Origin: Rhodobacter sp.
GTDB taxonomy: Bacteria > Pseudomonadota > Alphaproteobacteria > Rhodobacterales > Rhodobacteraceae
Assembly: GCA_020637555.1 (NCBI GenBank)
Contig: JACKKF010000002.1
Location: forward strand, 124,001 to 188,000
Direction: 5' to 3'
Length of the DNA: 64,000 nucleotides
Both the position numbers and the translations under genes were made by a program. Below the pieces are notes generated by a model. It was not told the origin of the DNA and did no database searches. It saw only the letters and a program-made list of their open reading frames with translations. This document shows positions 53,856 to 64,000 of this stretch, one piece after another (position 1 is the stretch's first letter; each line of letters begins with the position of its first letter).

Positions 53856-54584
53856 ATGCGTGCCGCCCGCGCCGCCCTCGCGTTCCTGACCCGGTTGCCG
53901 GTAGGACGGTTGGACGCCGCGGATTTCGCGCGCGCGCCCGGCTGGTTCGCCGCGGCCGGGCTGGCCATCGGTGCCCTGGCGGCCGGGGTCTGGTGGCTTG
54001 CCGCCGCGGTCTGGCCGCCGGTGCTGGCGGCGCTGGCCTCGGTCGCGGCGCTGGCGCTGATCACCGGCGCCTTGCATGAGGACGGGCTTGCGGATGCCTT
54101 TGACGGGCTTGGATCGGGCCGCCCGGCCGAGCGCGCGCTGGAGATCATGCGCGACAGCCGCATCGGCAGTTTCGGAACGCTCGCGCTGGGGCTGGTTCTG
54201 GCCGGCCGCGTGGCGGCCCTGACTGCCCTGGGGCCGCTGGCGCCGGTGGCGCTGATCGCCGGGCAGGGGCTGAGCCGCGCGGCCATGACGCTGATGTTGC
54301 GGCGCGGCCCCTATCTGCGCGCGCAGGGCACGGGCAGCGGCATGACGGGGCCTCTGGGCGCAGGCGTCTGGCCGCTGGCGGTTGCGGCCCTTGTGGCGCT
54401 GGCGTTGACGGTCTGGATGGGCGGCTGGGCCAGTGTTCCGGCTGTTGTCGGCATGGGAGCGGCGATGCTGATCCTGCGCCACTGGGCGATCCGGCGCCTC
54501 GGTGGGATCACCGGCGACATCCTGGGCGCGGCGCAGGTTCTGGGTGAGCTGGGGTTTCTTCTGGGATGGCTGGCATGGGGTTGA
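53856..54584 (+). CDS. cobS: adenosylcobinamide-GDP ribazoletransferase (cobalamin synthase)
   Basis: Integral membrane enzyme joining adenosylcobinamide-GDP with alpha-ribazole (phosphate), 242 residues. Several membrane segments; the metal-binding motif [11 protein letters not shown] near 73-83 and the FLTRLPVG N-terminal signature near 10-17 are clear. It starts four bases after cobT and overlaps the phosphatase gene. Confidence 0.95.
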   Translation: MRAARAALAFLTRLPVGRLDAADFARAPGWFAAAGLAIGALAAGVWWLAAAVWPPVLAALASVAALALITGALHEDGLADAFDGLGSGRPAERALEIMRDSRIGSFGTLALGLVLAGRVAALTALGPLAPVALIAGQGLSRAAMTLMLRRGPYLRAQGTGSGMTGPLGAGVWPLAVAALVALALTVWMGGWASVPAVVGMGAAMLILRHWAIRRLGGITGDILGAAQVLGELGFLLGWLAWG

Positions 54585-55096
54585 TCCTGCTGCGCCATAC
54601 CCGCCCTGAGGGCGCCGCCGGTCTGTGCTATGGCCGGACCGACCTGTCGCTGGGCCCGGATTTCGACCACGAGGCCGCCACCATCGCCGCGCGCCTGCCG
54701 GCCGTGGCCCGCATCGTGTCATCGCCCCTGTCGCGGTGCCTGCGCCTGGCGCAGGCGATCGCGCGCACGCGAACCCTGCCGGTTCAGGTCCTGCCCGACC
54801 TGATCGAGATGGATTTCGGCACCTGGGAAAATCGCGCCTGGTCCGTGATCTCGCGATCCGAGATCGACGCCTGGTCCGAGGATTTCCTCGATGCGCGCCC
54901 GCACGGCGGGGAAAGTGTCCGGCAATTGGCGGCGCGCACCCGCAAGGCGCTGGACCAGGCCGCGGCCGGGCCGCGCCCGACCCTGGTTGTCACCCATGCG
55001 GGGATCATCAAGGCGGCGCGGGTCGCCACCGGCGAAGCCGACGCCTGGCAATCCGAGACCGCGTTCGGTCGCTGGGTGACGGTGGACTGGCCATGA
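54575..55096 (+). CDS. cobC: histidine phosphatase family protein, probable alpha-ribazole phosphatase
   Basis: 173 residues from ATG 54575 (ATG 54566 would add three). The phosphohistidine motif is LLRHTRP near 5-11 with further active residues in [12 protein letters not shown] near 49 and [12 protein letters not shown] near 139. Position between cobS and cobU supports dephosphorylation of alpha-ribazole phosphate or adenosylcobalamin phosphate. The ATGA junction couples it to cobU. Confidence 0.87.
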   Translation: MGLILLRHTRPEGAAGLCYGRTDLSLGPDFDHEAATIAARLPAVARIVSSPLSRCLRLAQAIARTRTLPVQVLPDLIEMDFGTWENRAWSVISRSEIDAWSEDFLDARPHGGESVRQLAARTRKALDQAAAGPRPTLVVTHAGIIKAARVATGEADAWQSETAFGRWVTVDWP

Positions 55097-55611
55097 GCGT
55101 GACGCTGGTTCTGGGAGGCGCGCGTTCGGGCAAGAGCGCGCTGGCGGAACGCCTCACCCGGCAGGCCGGGCCGTCCCCGGTCTATCTGGCCACGGCCGAG
55201 GCCTGGGACGACGAGATGCGCGCGCGCATCGCCCAGCACCGCGAGACGCGCGCGGGGCAGGGCTGGCACACCATCGAGGCCCCGCTTGCGCTGGCGCGAA
55301 CCCTCGCCGCCGCGCCCCCCGGGGCGCCTGTCCTGGTGGACTGCCTGACGCTTTGGCTGACCAATCTGATGCTGGGCGAGCACGATATCGAAACCCATGC
55401 CCGCGATCTGATCGCCGCTCTCGACCGGCCGGGAGACACCGTTCTGGTGGCCAACGAACTGGGCCTGGGGATCGTGCCCGAGAATGCGCTGGCGCGCCGG
55501 TTTCGGGATGCGGCCGGCCGGCTCAATCAGCAGGTGGCGGCCCGTGCCGATCACGTGGTCCTTGTTGCCGCCGGCCTGCCGCTGGTGTTGAAGGGCGCGC
55601 CGCCGCTATAG
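55093..55611 (+). CDS. cobU: adenosylcobinamide kinase/adenosylcobinamide-phosphate guanylyltransferase
   Basis: 172 residues. The P-loop GGARSGKSALAE is near 8-19, followed by VYLATAEAWDDEM near 29, the LVDCLTLWLTNL segment near 81 and VANELGLGIVPE near 118. It phosphorylates and then guanylylates adenosylcobinamide. The true start is ATG 55093 inside the phosphatase stop; the longer open frame is the phosphatase gene in another frame. Its TAG abuts the TAG of the convergent hutC (CTATAG). Confidence 0.95.
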   Translation: MSVTLVLGGARSGKSALAERLTRQAGPSPVYLATAEAWDDEMRARIAQHRETRAGQGWHTIEAPLALARTLAAAPPGAPVLVDCLTLWLTNLMLGEHDIETHARDLIAALDRPGDTVLVANELGLGIVPENALARRFRDAAGRLNQQVAARADHVVLVAAGLPLVLKGAPPL

Positions 55612-56277
55612 CCCGGTTTCCATCCGGTAACCCGGCGCGTAGATCAGGCGCACCCAGGTGATCGGCCCCTGGTCGCGGGTTTCGCGATCCACGGCAAGCA
55701 GCGCGGCGCCCGGGTCGCACCCCAGTGTCTGCGCAAGCGGCGCGTCGGCGGCGATCGCGTGAAAGGCCAGCGTGCCCTCGGAAAAGGTGACATTGCCGAC
55801 CAGCCATTCATTCGCGCTGAGGGTGTCGAACCGGATTCCCTCGGCCACGCGCGGGGACAGCCAGCGATCCTCGAGACAATAGGGCGTGCCATCCGCCAGA
55901 TGCAGCGCCGTGACATGGCGCATCGGGCCGTCGCCCAGGCGGTCGCGCAGCGCGGCGGGGACGGTGTCCGATCGGTCGGAAAGCAGCCTGTAGCCCGGGG
56001 TCTGGCCGCGGGCCTCGATATCCTGGCGGATGATCGGAATGGCGAAGGTGGCCTTGCGCACCGGGGTCAGCGGCACCCGGGTTCCGCCCTTTCGACGCCG
56101 TTCCAGATACCCGGCCTCGGCCAGGTCGCGCAGGGCGCGGTTCACCGTCGCCCGTGCCACGCCCCATTCGGCGGCGAGGTCCGCCTCATCCGGGATGCGG
56201 CCGCCGGGGGGCCAGTCGCGGGCGCGGATGCGTCTCAGGGCCTCGTCCCGCGCGGCCTGCCACCCTGTGATCGCCAT
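55606..56277 (-). CDS. hutC: HutC-type GntR-family histidine-utilisation repressor
   Basis: 223 residues: N-terminal GntR HTH (IPDEADLAAEWGVARATVNR around 27-46) and a C-terminal UTRA effector domain with HLADGTPYCLEDRWL near 130. HutC is relieved by urocanate. Starts ATG 56275-56277 or ATG 56278-56280 overlap the hutF stop; the first sits better after GGGGG. It is co-transcribed with hutF and probably binds the GTATATAC palindrome at 57669-57676. Confidence 0.92.
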   Translation of the reverse strand: MAITGWQAARDEALRRIRARDWPPGGRIPDEADLAAEWGVARATVNRALRDLAEAGYLERRRKGGTRVPLTPVRKATFAIPIIRQDIEARGQTPGYRLLSDRSDTVPAALRDRLGDGPMRHVTALHLADGTPYCLEDRWLSPRVAEGIRFDTLSANEWLVGNVTFSEGTLAFHAIAADAPLAQTLGCDPGAALLAVDRETRDQGPITWVRLIYAPGYRMETGL

Positions 56278-57641
56278 CATACCCCCTGCAAGCGCCGCAT
56301 CACCGCGCGATAGTCCGCCTCGATCCGGTCGCGGGCGATGTGCCGGCCCGCGCGCACCAGATGGCGGCCCGCCGACCAGACATCGGCGACCGCCCGGTCG
56401 TCGCCGGCAAAGATCCACGCGTCCAGCAGGGAATCGCCCAGCCGCCCCTCCAGGTCAACCCGCTGCGTGTCCAGAGCCAGAAGATCGGCCAGCCTGCCCT
56501 CGGCCAGCACGCCGCTGTCGCGCCCGGCTGCCTGCGCCCCGCCCGCCGCCGCGCCCTGCAGCAGGACCCGCCCGGTCGACTGCCGGGGCGTCGCCAGCGC
56601 CGCACGGACCCGATCGCGCAGCCGCTGGGAATAGTCCAGCGTGCGCAACTCCTCGGTCAGGGCGATGCGGATATTGCTGTCCGAACCGATACCGAACCGG
56701 CCGCCCGCCCGCGTCCAGGTCACGCCGTCAAAGATCCCGTCGCCCAGTGAGCTTTCCGTGATCGGACACAGGCCCGCGACGGCGCCGGTCGCCGCCAGTG
56801 CCCGGGTCTCGGTGGGGTGCATCTGGGTGCAGTGGATCAGGCACCAGCGGGCGTCGACATCGGCATTTGCCAGCAACCACTCCACCGGCCGCGCACCCAG
56901 CGCGTCCGAGACTTCCTCGACCTCGGCGATCTGTTCGGCCAGGTGCATGTGCAGCGGGGCGGCCGGCCGCAAGCTGGCACAGGCCGCGAGGGCCTGGGGC
57001 GTGACCGCCCGCAAGGAATGCGGCGCGATACCAAGCCGCGCATCCCCGGGCAGGCTGCCGAGGGCGGTGTCGCAGCCCTCGACCAGGCGCGCGAACCTGT
57101 CCAGGGTATTGCCGAAACGCACCTGCCCGGGTCCCAGCGCGCGCCCGTCGCATCCGCCTTGCTGATACAGAACCGGCAGCAGCGTCAGCCCGATACCGCT
57201 GCGTTCGGCGGCCTCGACCACGCGCGCGGCCATCTCGGCGGGATTGTCATAAGGCGTGCCGCCGGGCCCGTGATGCAGGTAGTGAAACTCGACCGAGGCG
57301 CCATAGCCCGCTTCCAGCATCTCCATCTGCACGAAGGCGGTGATGGCGGCCACGTCGTCGGGGGTCAACTGATCCAGAAAGCGGAACATGAGCTGGCGCC
57401 AGGTCCAGAAGGAATCGCTGTCGGACGGCCCCCGGCGTTCGGTCATCCCCGCCATGGCGCGTTGAAAGGCGTGGGAATGCAGGTTCGCGGGGGCGGGCAG
57501 CAAGGCACCGACCCGTTTGTCGTCAGGCAGGGGCGCGCTGTCCGTTTCGATCCGCAAGATGCGGTCACCGGCCAGCGTGATGGCCACATCCCGCGCCCAG
57601 CCTGTCGCCAGCAGCGCCTGTTCGGCCAGGATGCGGGTCAT
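56277..57641 (-). CDS. hutF: formimidoylglutamate deiminase
   Basis: Amidohydrolase converting N-formimidoyl-glutamate to N-formyl-glutamate plus ammonia, 454 residues. Metal ligands sit in [11 protein letters not shown] near 52-62 and HMHLAEQ near 230, with [17 protein letters not shown] near 310. ATG 57639-57641 has GGAG eight bases upstream; the 17 residues before it in frame are the hut operator region. Divergent from hutI. HutF plus HutG define the five-step histidine pathway. Confidence 0.96.
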   Translation of the reverse strand: MTRILAEQALLATGWARDVAITLAGDRILRIETDSAPLPDDKRVGALLPAPANLHSHAFQRAMAGMTERRGPSDSDSFWTWRQLMFRFLDQLTPDDVAAITAFVQMEMLEAGYGASVEFHYLHHGPGGTPYDNPAEMAARVVEAAERSGIGLTLLPVLYQQGGCDGRALGPGQVRFGNTLDRFARLVEGCDTALGSLPGDARLGIAPHSLRAVTPQALAACASLRPAAPLHMHLAEQIAEVEEVSDALGARPVEWLLANADVDARWCLIHCTQMHPTETRALAATGAVAGLCPITESSLGDGIFDGVTWTRAGGRFGIGSDSNIRIALTEELRTLDYSQRLRDRVRAALATPRQSTGRVLLQGAAAGGAQAAGRDSGVLAEGRLADLLALDTQRVDLEGRLGDSLLDAWIFAGDDRAVADVWSAGRHLVRAGRHIARDRIEADYRAVMRRLQGV

Positions 57642-57652
57642 GAAGAACTCCG

Positions 57653-57683
57653 TTGACTGTCGCAATAAGTATATACATATTAT
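57653..57683 (+). promoter_or_regulatory. hutI promoter with HutC-type operator GTATATAC in the spacer
   Basis: TTGACT (57653-57658) is followed after 17 bases by CATATT (57676-57681) or after 19 by TATTAT (57678-57683). The perfect palindrome GTATATAC at 57669-57676 lies between or on the -10, matching GntR/HutC sites. In the 64-base divergent gap it can block transcription of both hutIHGU and hutFC. Confidence 0.65.
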
Positions 57684-57705
57684 CGCCAGCAATCAGGATC
57701 GCAAG

Positions 57706-58890
57706 ATGGAATCGGCTGACCTCATTCTCACCAATGCGCGCCTCGCGCCCGACGGGCCGCGCGATGCCGGCGCGGTTGCGATCCGCGGCGGGCGTATCCT
57801 GTGGGTCGGGGCGGCCGCGGACATTCCCTGTGACGGACCCCGGCGGAATCTCGACGGGCGACTGGTGACGCCCGCGTTCATCGACTGCCACACCCATCTG
57901 GTGCACGGCGGCCACCGCGCGCGCGAGTTCGCGCTCAGGCTCGAGGGGGCCAGCTATGAAGAGATCGCGCGATCGGGCGGCGGCATCGTCTCGACCGTGG
58001 CGGCGACCCGCGCGGCCAGCGAGGATGCGCTTTATGCACAGGCGTTGCCGCGTTTGAAAGCCTTGCTGGCCGAGGGGGTCAGCACGGTCGAGATCAAGTC
58101 CGGCTATGGCCTGGATATTGAAACCGAACTGAAAATGTTGCGCGTAGCCAGGCGGTTGGGGCGGGCCATGCCGGTGCGCATCGTCACCAGTTTCCTCGGG
58201 GCTCATGCGGTTCCGGTCGACTATCAGGGAATGCCAGACAAATATTTGACTGACATTTGCATCCCGGCTCTGCGCGCCGCCCATGCCGAGGGGCTGGTCG
58301 ATGCGGTGGACGGGTTCTGCGAAGGGATCGCCTTTTCACCGGACCAGATCGCCGGCGTGTTCGATGCGGCCCGCGCCCTCGACCTGCCGGTCAAGCTGCA
58401 CGCTGAACAGTTGTCGCACCTGGGCGGCGTCGCGCTGGCCGTGCGGTATGGCGCCCTGAGTGCCGATCATGTCGAATACGCGACCGAGGCGGACGCGCGC
58501 CTCATGGCCCAGGCGGGCACCGTTGCCGTTCTCTTGCCCGGCGCCTTCTATACCCTGCACGAAACCCAGGCGCCGCCGGTCGCCGCGTTCCGCGCGCATG
58601 GCGTGCCGATGGCGCTGGCGACGGATGCGAACCCTGGCAGTTCGCCGCTGACCTCGCTGTTGCTGACGATGAACATGGCCTGCACCCTGTTCCGCCTGAC
58701 GCCGGATGAGGCCCTGCGCGGCGTGACCGAACACGCCGCGCGCGCCCTGGGACTGCGCGATACCGGCCGTCTCGCTGCCGGACTGCGCGCCGACCTGACC
58801 GTGTGGAATGTGCACGATCCCGCTGAACTGGCGTATCGGATCGGCTTCAACCCAATGTTCACCCGCTTTTTCGAGGGACGTGAATGCTGA
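57706..58890 (+). CDS. hutI: imidazolonepropionase
   Basis: Third step of histidine breakdown, imidazolonepropionate to formimidoyl-glutamate; 394 residues. Metal site [18 protein letters not shown] near 58-75, [12 protein letters not shown] near 230 and [10 protein letters not shown] near 305. ATG 57706 with AGGA ten bases before; the longer frame crosses the operator. First gene of hutIHGU; its end overlaps hutH by seven bases. Confidence 0.96.
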   Translation: MESADLILTNARLAPDGPRDAGAVAIRGGRILWVGAAADIPCDGPRRNLDGRLVTPAFIDCHTHLVHGGHRAREFALRLEGASYEEIARSGGGIVSTVAATRAASEDALYAQALPRLKALLAEGVSTVEIKSGYGLDIETELKMLRVARRLGRAMPVRIVTSFLGAHAVPVDYQGMPDKYLTDICIPALRAAHAEGLVDAVDGFCEGIAFSPDQIAGVFDAARALDLPVKLHAEQLSHLGGVALAVRYGALSADHVEYATEADARLMAQAGTVAVLLPGAFYTLHETQAPPVAAFRAHGVPMALATDANPGSSPLTSLLLTMNMACTLFRLTPDEALRGVTEHAARALGLRDTGRLAAGLRADLTVWNVHDPAELAYRIGFNPMFTRFFEGREC

Positions 58891-60401
58891 TCCTCACCCC
58901 TGGCGAGACACCGCTGGACCAGTTGGAAATCCTGTATCGCCAGGATGTTGCGGCGCGTCTTTCAGAGACCTGTCGCGCCCCGGTGGCGGCGGCGCAAGCC
59001 ATCGTCGCGCGCGCGGCCGAAGGCGTGCAGGCGGTGTATGGCGTCAATACCGGCTTTGGCAAGCTGGCCTCGGTCAAGATCGCCGCGCACGATACCGCGC
59101 GGTTGCAGCGCAACCTGATCCTCAGCCATTGCTGTGGTGTCGGCGAGGCGCTGGACGCGCCGACCACCCGCCTGATGATGGCGCTGAAGCTGCTCAGTCT
59201 TGGGCGCGGCGCGTCGGGTGTGCGCTGGCGCGTGATCGCGCAGATCGAGGCCATGCTGGAGCGGGGCGTGATCCCCATCGTGCCGACCCAGGGCTCGGTC
59301 GGGGCATCGGGCGATCTGGCGCCGCTGGCGCATATGACCGCTGTCATGATCGGTGCCGGCGAGGCCTGGGTCGGCGGGCAACGCATGAACGGTGCGGAAG
59401 CTCTTGAAAAGGCAGGGATGGAGCCGATCGAACTGGGCCCGAAGGAGGGTTTGGCGCTGATCAACGGCACGCAGTTTTCGACCGCGCTGGCGTTGGCGGC
59501 GCTGTTCGACGCCTGGCGTCTGGCGCGGTCGGCGCTGGTCACGGGATGCCTGTCGACCGATGCGATCATGGGGTCGACCGCGCCCTTGCAGCCGGCGATT
59601 CACAGCCTGCGGGGGCATCGCGGCCAGATCGAGGTGGCGGCGACGATGCGGGCGCTCATGGCGGGGTCGGTCATCCGCGAAAGCCATCGCGAGGGCGACA
59701 CCCGCGTGCAGGATCCCTATTGCATCCGCTGTCAGCCCCAGGTTCTGGGCGCGGCCGTGGACCTGCTGCGGTTCGCCGCCACCACCCTCGAGACCGAGGC
59801 GAACGCCGTCACCGACAACCCGCTGGTGACCCCCGAGGGGATATTCTCGGGCGGTAACTTTCACGCGGAACCCGTTGCTTTCGCAGCGGATATCATCGCT
59901 TTGGCCCTGGCCGAGATCGGCGCCATCGCCCAGCGCCGGGTCGCCCTGATGGTCGATCCGACGCTCAGCCATGACCTGCCGCCGTTCCTGACGCCGGATC
60001 CGGGCCTGAACTCGGGCTACATGATTGCCGAGGTGACGACGGCGGCCCTGATGAGCGAGAACAAGCATCTGGCCACGCCCTGTTCGACGGATTCCACGCC
60101 GACATCGGCCAATCAGGAAGATCACGTCAGCATGGCGGCTCATGGCGCGCGGCGTCTGCATCGCATGACGGCCAACCTGGCCAGCATCCTCGGGGTCGAG
60201 GCCCTGTGCGCCGCGCAGGGCATCCATTACCGGGCGCCGCTTGCGACGGCACCCAGGCTTGCCGCGGCGATCGCTGCGCTCAGGGCCCAGGTGCCGCCCC
60301 TGGGCGACGACCGCTATCTGGCGCCCGAGATCGACACCGCCGCGCGCCTGATCCGCAGCGATGCGTTGTCGCAGGCCGCCGGTCTGGAGTTCGCGCTGTG
60401 A
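58884..60401 (+). CDS. hutH: histidine ammonia-lyase
   Basis: First step, histidine to urocanate plus ammonia; 505 residues. Ala141-Ser142-Gly143 in [14 protein letters not shown] form the MIO cofactor; [10 protein letters not shown] near 52-61 carries the catalytic Tyr, and [12 protein letters not shown] and QEDHVSM are near the C-terminal third. Coupled to hutI upstream and to hutG through a GTGA overlap. Confidence 0.97.
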   Translation: MLILTPGETPLDQLEILYRQDVAARLSETCRAPVAAAQAIVARAAEGVQAVYGVNTGFGKLASVKIAAHDTARLQRNLILSHCCGVGEALDAPTTRLMMALKLLSLGRGASGVRWRVIAQIEAMLERGVIPIVPTQGSVGASGDLAPLAHMTAVMIGAGEAWVGGQRMNGAEALEKAGMEPIELGPKEGLALINGTQFSTALALAALFDAWRLARSALVTGCLSTDAIMGSTAPLQPAIHSLRGHRGQIEVAATMRALMAGSVIRESHREGDTRVQDPYCIRCQPQVLGAAVDLLRFAATTLETEANAVTDNPLVTPEGIFSGGNFHAEPVAFAADIIALALAEIGAIAQRRVALMVDPTLSHDLPPFLTPDPGLNSGYMIAEVTTAALMSENKHLATPCSTDSTPTSANQEDHVSMAAHGARRLHRMTANLASILGVEALCAAQGIHYRAPLATAPRLAAAIAALRAQVPPLGDDRYLAPEIDTAARLIRSDALSQAAGLEFAL

Positions 60402-61192
60402 CGCCGGTCGCGGTTCACGAGGGGGATGGCCCGCTCATCCTGGCCATGCCGCACACCGGCACCTTTGTGCCCCCCGCGATCATGGCGCGCCTGAATGCGC
60501 GTGGCCAGGTGCTGGCGGATACCGACTGGCATATCGACCGGCTGTATGCCGGGCTGGCGCCCGGGGCGACCGTGGTGCGCGCGACCTTTCATCGCTATGT
60601 GATCGACGCGAACCGCCCGCCGGACGGTGCCAGCCTCTATCCGGGACAGAACACCACGGGACTGGTGCCGGAAACCGATTTCGATGGCCATCCGATCTGG
60701 ACCCACCCCCCGACCGAGCCCGAGCGCGCCCAGCGGCGGCGCGACTTTCACGCGCCCTATCACGCGGCGCTGACCGCGCAGATCGACCGGGTGCGCGCGC
60801 GACACGGGGTGGCGATCCTTTATGACTGCCATTCGATCCGCTCGCGGATCCCGTTCCTGTTCGACGGGCGCTTGCCGGATTTCAACATCGGCACCGCCGG
60901 CGGGTCCTCGTGCGCACCCGAGATCGAGGCGCTGGTCGCGCAACGCTGCGCCGAGGCGCGGGGCTTTACCTCGGTTCTGAATGGCCGGTTCAAGGGGGGT
61001 TGGACCACGCGGCACTATGGCCAGCCGGGGCAGGGCGTCCACGCCGTGCAGATGGAACTTGCGCAGATCACCCATCTGGCCAGCGAGTCCCCGCCTTTTG
61101 CCTATGACGCGACCCGGGCCGACCCGTTGCGTCGCCATCTCGACTCCATCCTGAACGGGCTGATCGCCCTGGCCCCCGCGCTTGGCGCGTGA
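60398..61192 (+). CDS. hutG: N-formylglutamate deformylase
   Basis: Last step, N-formyl-glutamate to glutamate plus formate; 264 residues of the N-formylglutamate amidohydrolase family. Features are [10 protein letters not shown] near 17-26, [12 protein letters not shown] near 42, [11 protein letters not shown] near 64 and YDCHSIRS near 143. The start is GTG 60398, overlapping the hutH stop. Confidence 0.94.
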   Translation: MTPVAVHEGDGPLILAMPHTGTFVPPAIMARLNARGQVLADTDWHIDRLYAGLAPGATVVRATFHRYVIDANRPPDGASLYPGQNTTGLVPETDFDGHPIWTHPPTEPERAQRRRDFHAPYHAALTAQIDRVRARHGVAILYDCHSIRSRIPFLFDGRLPDFNIGTAGGSSCAPEIEALVAQRCAEARGFTSVLNGRFKGGWTTRHYGQPGQGVHAVQMELAQITHLASESPPFAYDATRADPLRRHLDSILNGLIALAPALGA

Positions 61193-61209
61193 CGAAACGA
61201 GGTCCTGTC

Positions 61210-62889
61210 ATGACGAACCCCCGCCACAACAGCCGCGACATCTTTCCCCCGACCGGGCCCGAGATCACCGCGAAATCCTGGCAGACCGAGGCCGCGATGC
61301 GGATGCTGATGAACAACCTGCATCCCGACGTGGCCGAGAATCCGCATGAGCTGGTGGTCTATGGCGGCATCGGTCGGGCGGCGCGCACCTGGAAGGACTT
61401 CGACCTGATCGTCGCCAGCCTGAGGACCCTCGACGATGACCAGACCTTGCTGGTGCAGTCGGGCAAGCCGGTCGGGGTCTTTCGCACCCATCCCGATGCG
61501 CCGCGCGTGCTGATCGCGAATTCGAATCTGGTGCCGCATTGGGCGACCTGGGATCATTTCAACGCCCTCGATAAGGCGGGGTTGATGATGTATGGCCAGA
61601 TGACCGCCGGGTCCTGGATCTATATCGGCACCCAGGGCATCGTGCAGGGCACCTATGAAACCTTTGCCGAGGCCGGGCGCCAGCACTATGGCGGCGACCT
61701 GCGGGGCAAGTGGATCCTCACCGCCGGATTGGGCGGCATGGGCGGTGCGCAACCCCTGGCCGCGGTCATGGCCGGGGCCTGCTGCCTGGCGGTGGAATGC
61801 GATGAGACCCGCGCCGATTTCCGCATCCGCACGCGCTATTGCGATGCCAAGGCGCACAGTCTTGACGAGGCCCTGGCGCTGATTGCGGACTGGACCGCGC
61901 GCGGCGAGGCGAAATCCGTGGCCCTCATCGGCAACGCGGCCGAAGTCTTTCCTGAACTGGTGCGCCGGATGAAAGCGGGCACGGTGCGACCGGACATCGT
62001 GACCGATCAGACCAGCGCCCATGACCCGGTCCATGGCTATCTGCCGCTGGGCTGGAGCGTCGCCGAATGGCGCGCGAAACAGGAAACCGAACCCAAGGCC
62101 GTCGAGCGCGCGGCCCGGGCCAGCATGAAGGCCCATGTCGCCGCCATGGTCGACTTCTGGAACGCGGGCGTGCCGACGCTGGATTACGGCAACAACATCC
62201 GCCAGGTCGCGCTGGACGAGGGGCTGGAGAACGCCTTTGCCTTCCCGGGTTTCGTGCCCGCCTATATCCGGCCGCTGTTCTGCAAGGGGATCGGGCCGTT
62301 TCGCTGGTGCGCGCTGTCGGGCGACCCTGAGGACATCGCCAAGACCGACGCCCGGATGAAGGAACTGTTCCCGGAAAACGCCCACCTGCATCGCTGGCTG
62401 GACATGGCCGCCGACCGCATCGCGTTTCAGGGGTTGCCGGCCCGGATCTGCTGGATCGGCCTGGGCGACCGGCACCGCGCGGGGCTCGCCTTCAACGAGA
62501 TGGTGCGCAATGGCGAACTGAAGGCGCCTGTCGTGATCGGGCGGGATCACCTGGACAGCGGATCCGTCGCCTCGCCCAACCGCGAGACCGAGGCCATGCA
62601 GGACGGCTCGGACGCGGTGTCGGACTGGCCCTTGTTGAACGCCCTCCTGAACACGGCCTCGGGCGCGACCTGGGTCAGCCTGCATCACGGCGGGGGCGTC
62701 GGCATGGGGTTCAGCCAGCACGCGGGCATGGTCATCGTCTGCGACGGCACCGAGGCCGCGGACAAGCGGCTGGCGCGCGTGCTGTGGAACGACCCGGCCA
62801 CGGGGGTGATGCGCCACGCCGACGCCGGCTACGAGATCGCGCGCGATTGCGCCCGCGCGCATCAACTGGTGCTGCCGGGCATTCTGTAA
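61210..62889 (+). CDS. hutU: urocanate hydratase
   Basis: Second step, urocanate to imidazolonepropionate using tightly bound NAD+; 559 residues. NAD-binding [12 protein letters not shown] near 175-186, YGNNIRQ near 323 and [17 protein letters not shown] near 353-369 containing the conserved Cys. ATG 61210 with GAGG eight bases upstream is preferred over an in-frame upstream start overlapping hutG. Last gene of the operon. Confidence 0.97.
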   Translation: MTNPRHNSRDIFPPTGPEITAKSWQTEAAMRMLMNNLHPDVAENPHELVVYGGIGRAARTWKDFDLIVASLRTLDDDQTLLVQSGKPVGVFRTHPDAPRVLIANSNLVPHWATWDHFNALDKAGLMMYGQMTAGSWIYIGTQGIVQGTYETFAEAGRQHYGGDLRGKWILTAGLGGMGGAQPLAAVMAGACCLAVECDETRADFRIRTRYCDAKAHSLDEALALIADWTARGEAKSVALIGNAAEVFPELVRRMKAGTVRPDIVTDQTSAHDPVHGYLPLGWSVAEWRAKQETEPKAVERAARASMKAHVAAMVDFWNAGVPTLDYGNNIRQVALDEGLENAFAFPGFVPAYIRPLFCKGIGPFRWCALSGDPEDIAKTDARMKELFPENAHLHRWLDMAADRIAFQGLPARICWIGLGDRHRAGLAFNEMVRNGELKAPVVIGRDHLDSGSVASPNRETEAMQDGSDAVSDWPLLNALLNTASGATWVSLHHGGGVGMGFSQHAGMVIVCDGTEAADKRLARVLWNDPATGVMRHADAGYEIARDCARAHQLVLPGIL

Positions 62890-62901
62890 GGGGCGGCACC
62901 C

Positions 62902-63879
62902 TCAGACCGTCAGCACCACCACATTGCCACGCTTGTGGCCGCTCGATGCCAGGCGATGCGCCTCGACGATGGCATCGAGGGGCAGGGCGGTGATGACGGG
63001 CCGATACCCCTGCGCGTGAAACGCCAGCGCGCGGGCCAGGGCCTGGGGCGTTTCCTTGACCAGCCCCGCGCACAGGCGGCGCCCCTGTCGGTTCGGGTGC
63101 AGGCTGGCGGCGATCTGCGGACCCAGCGCGGCGCTGACCAGACCCAGGCGGCCGGTGTCCGTCAACAGCGGGCGCGCCTGTCGCCAGGGCAGCGTTCCCG
63201 CGACATCCAGCACCACATCGTAGGGCCCCGGCGGTGGCGGCGCGCGGTAATCGGCGGTTTCTGTCGCGCCAAGCGCGCGCGCAAAATCATGGTTCCCGGG
63301 CGAGGCAAGCGCCGTGACCGTCGCGCCCAGCCGCGCGGCCAGCCAGGTCGCCGCGGCACCGACCGCGCCGGTTGCCCCGTTGACCAGCACCCGCTCATGG
63401 GCGCCGAGACGGGCCTGATCCATCAGGAAATCCGCCGCAGTCAGCAGGCCGAAGAAATAGCCGGCGGCCTCGGGCACGGGCAGGGTGTCGGGCCGGCGGA
63501 CCAGCAGGCCCCCCTCGGCGACGACGCAATAGTCGGCGGCCGCGCCCAGCGTCAGCCCCGGCGTGATGCCCATCACCGGCGTGCCCGCGGTCCATCGGGT
63601 CACGCCCGGGCCGACCTCGGCGACGGTGCCCGCGAACTCGCGCCCCGGGACCACGCGGCGCGGGCGCGTCACCCCCAGCGCCAGCCGCAACGGCAGGCCC
63701 ATGCCGCGCGGTGCGTCCAGCGCCCGCAGACGCGCATCGCCGCGCGTCACGCCAAAGGCCTCGACGCGGATCAGCACCTCCCGGGGGCCGGGGCGCGGGC
63801 GCGGCAGGGTCTCGAGGGCCAGAACCCGGGGCCCGCCGTAGCGGCGCGCGGTGACGGCGCGCATCCGGTCAGGATCCAT
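62902..63879 (-). CDS. NAD(P)-dependent MDR oxidoreductase (quinone reductase-like)
   Basis: 325 residues, zinc-free medium-chain dehydrogenase/reductase fold. GroES-like N-terminal domain (about 25-135, with VVPGREFAGTVAEVGPGV) and cofactor-binding NGATGAVGAAATWLA near 169-183. No catalytic or structural zinc Cys cluster, so a quinone or enone reductase is more likely than an alcohol dehydrogenase. Convergent with hutU, 12 bases apart. Starts ATG 63877-63879 or 63862-63864 are possible. Confidence 0.88.
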   Translation of the reverse strand: MDPDRMRAVTARRYGGPRVLALETLPRPRPGPREVLIRVEAFGVTRGDARLRALDAPRGMGLPLRLALGVTRPRRVVPGREFAGTVAEVGPGVTRWTAGTPVMGITPGLTLGAAADYCVVAEGGLLVRRPDTLPVPEAAGYFFGLLTAADFLMDQARLGAHERVLVNGATGAVGAAATWLAARLGATVTALASPGNHDFARALGATETADYRAPPPPGPYDVVLDVAGTLPWRQARPLLTDTGRLGLVSAALGPQIAASLHPNRQGRRLCAGLVKETPQALARALAFHAQGYRPVITALPLDAIVEAHRLASSGHKRGNVVVLTV

Positions 63880-63944
63880 GGCGTGGCCCCGGGGCGGCCG
63901 GATCGGCGCGACAGGGCCCCTTGCCGTGGCGAGGGGACGGTGCG

Positions 63945-64000
63945 GTGACGGTCTTTGGAACGGACATCGGGGCCCCCGGGGTCGGCGCAGCGGATCCGAC
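63945..64000 (+). CDS. possible start of a further gene, cut by the window end
   Basis: GTG 63945 is preceded by GAGGGG and the frame is open to the last base (18 codons). Too short to identify. The 65 bases between the MDR gene and this point show nothing else. Confidence 0.22.
   Translation, partial: MTVFGTDIGAPGVGAADP

Noticed and set aside
1..64000. CRISPR arrays, insertion sequences, phage genes, tRNA or rRNA genes.
   Set aside because: No regularly spaced direct repeats, transposase or integrase motifs, or RNA-gene signatures were seen on either strand. The window reads as ordinary chromosome.

Overview
The window is high-GC, densely packed chromosomal DNA of an alphaproteobacterium, most likely a member of the Rhodobacterales (Paracoccus/Rhodobacter-like). 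The signs are a two-gene xanthine dehydrogenase with XdhC, a CckA hybrid kinase preceded by a perfect CtrA box (TTAA-N7-TTAAC), a one-cysteine DksA, a fused indolepyruvate:ferredoxin oxidoreductase with a divergent Lrp regulator, and the full alphaproteobacterial hut set. I see no tRNA, rRNA, insertion sequence, phage gene or CRISPR array, and no gene-free stretch longer than about 265 bases.

Layout. 1-9149 (minus): purine salvage operon xdhA-xdhB-xdhC followed by an ABC importer (ATPase, two permeases, BMP-type binding protein); the left end carries a cluster of single-base indels. 9361-13645 (plus): dnaE and a crotonase. 13712-15197 (minus): iclR and eda. 15418-29566 (plus): a 16-gene, almost fully translationally coupled catabolic operon divergent from iclR. 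It encodes a NitT/TauT-type importer, cupin, Rieske oxygenase, extradiol (VOC) dioxygenase, alpha/beta hydrolase, two SDRs, ThDP enzyme, aspartate-dehydrogenase-like protein, aldehyde dehydrogenase, FprA-like reductase, flavodoxin and pentapeptide protein. 29551-33543: indolepyruvate oxidoreductase and Lrp regulator. 33565-34485: an Asp/His-rich protein of unknown function. 34748-40610: membrane-fused spermidine-synthase-like protein, ppiD, trpE, xth. 40679-45850: two convergent groups (DUF4178, DUF4178, small TM protein, DUF350, membrane spermidine synthase; and moxR-speH) that together look like a polyamine/membrane system. 46085-50223: dksA, flavin monooxygenase, aminotransferase, RsmB-like methyltransferase. 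50308-55611: cckA and cobTSCU. 55606-62889: hutC-hutF divergent from hutIHGU. 62902-63879: a zinc-free MDR oxidoreductase.

The best candidate for an undescribed system is the 15.4-29.6 kb operon. Its enzymes fit uptake of an aromatic or heteroaromatic compound, oxygenation by the Rieske enzyme, ring opening by the extradiol dioxygenase (His140, His195 and Glu246 all visible), C-C or ester hydrolysis, decarboxylation or lyase chemistry, and aldehyde oxidation. Electrons would come from an NAD(P)H-FprA-flavodoxin chain rather than the usual ferredoxin. The substrate is unknown. A promoter and candidate IclR operators can be read on both sides of the iclR/operon divergence. The second candidate is the DUF4178/DUF350/spermidine synthase/SpeH/MoxR neighbourhood. 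A pair of about 80-bp double-hairpin repeats, at 44.6 kb and 48.9 kb in opposite orientation, shows compensatory arm-length change.
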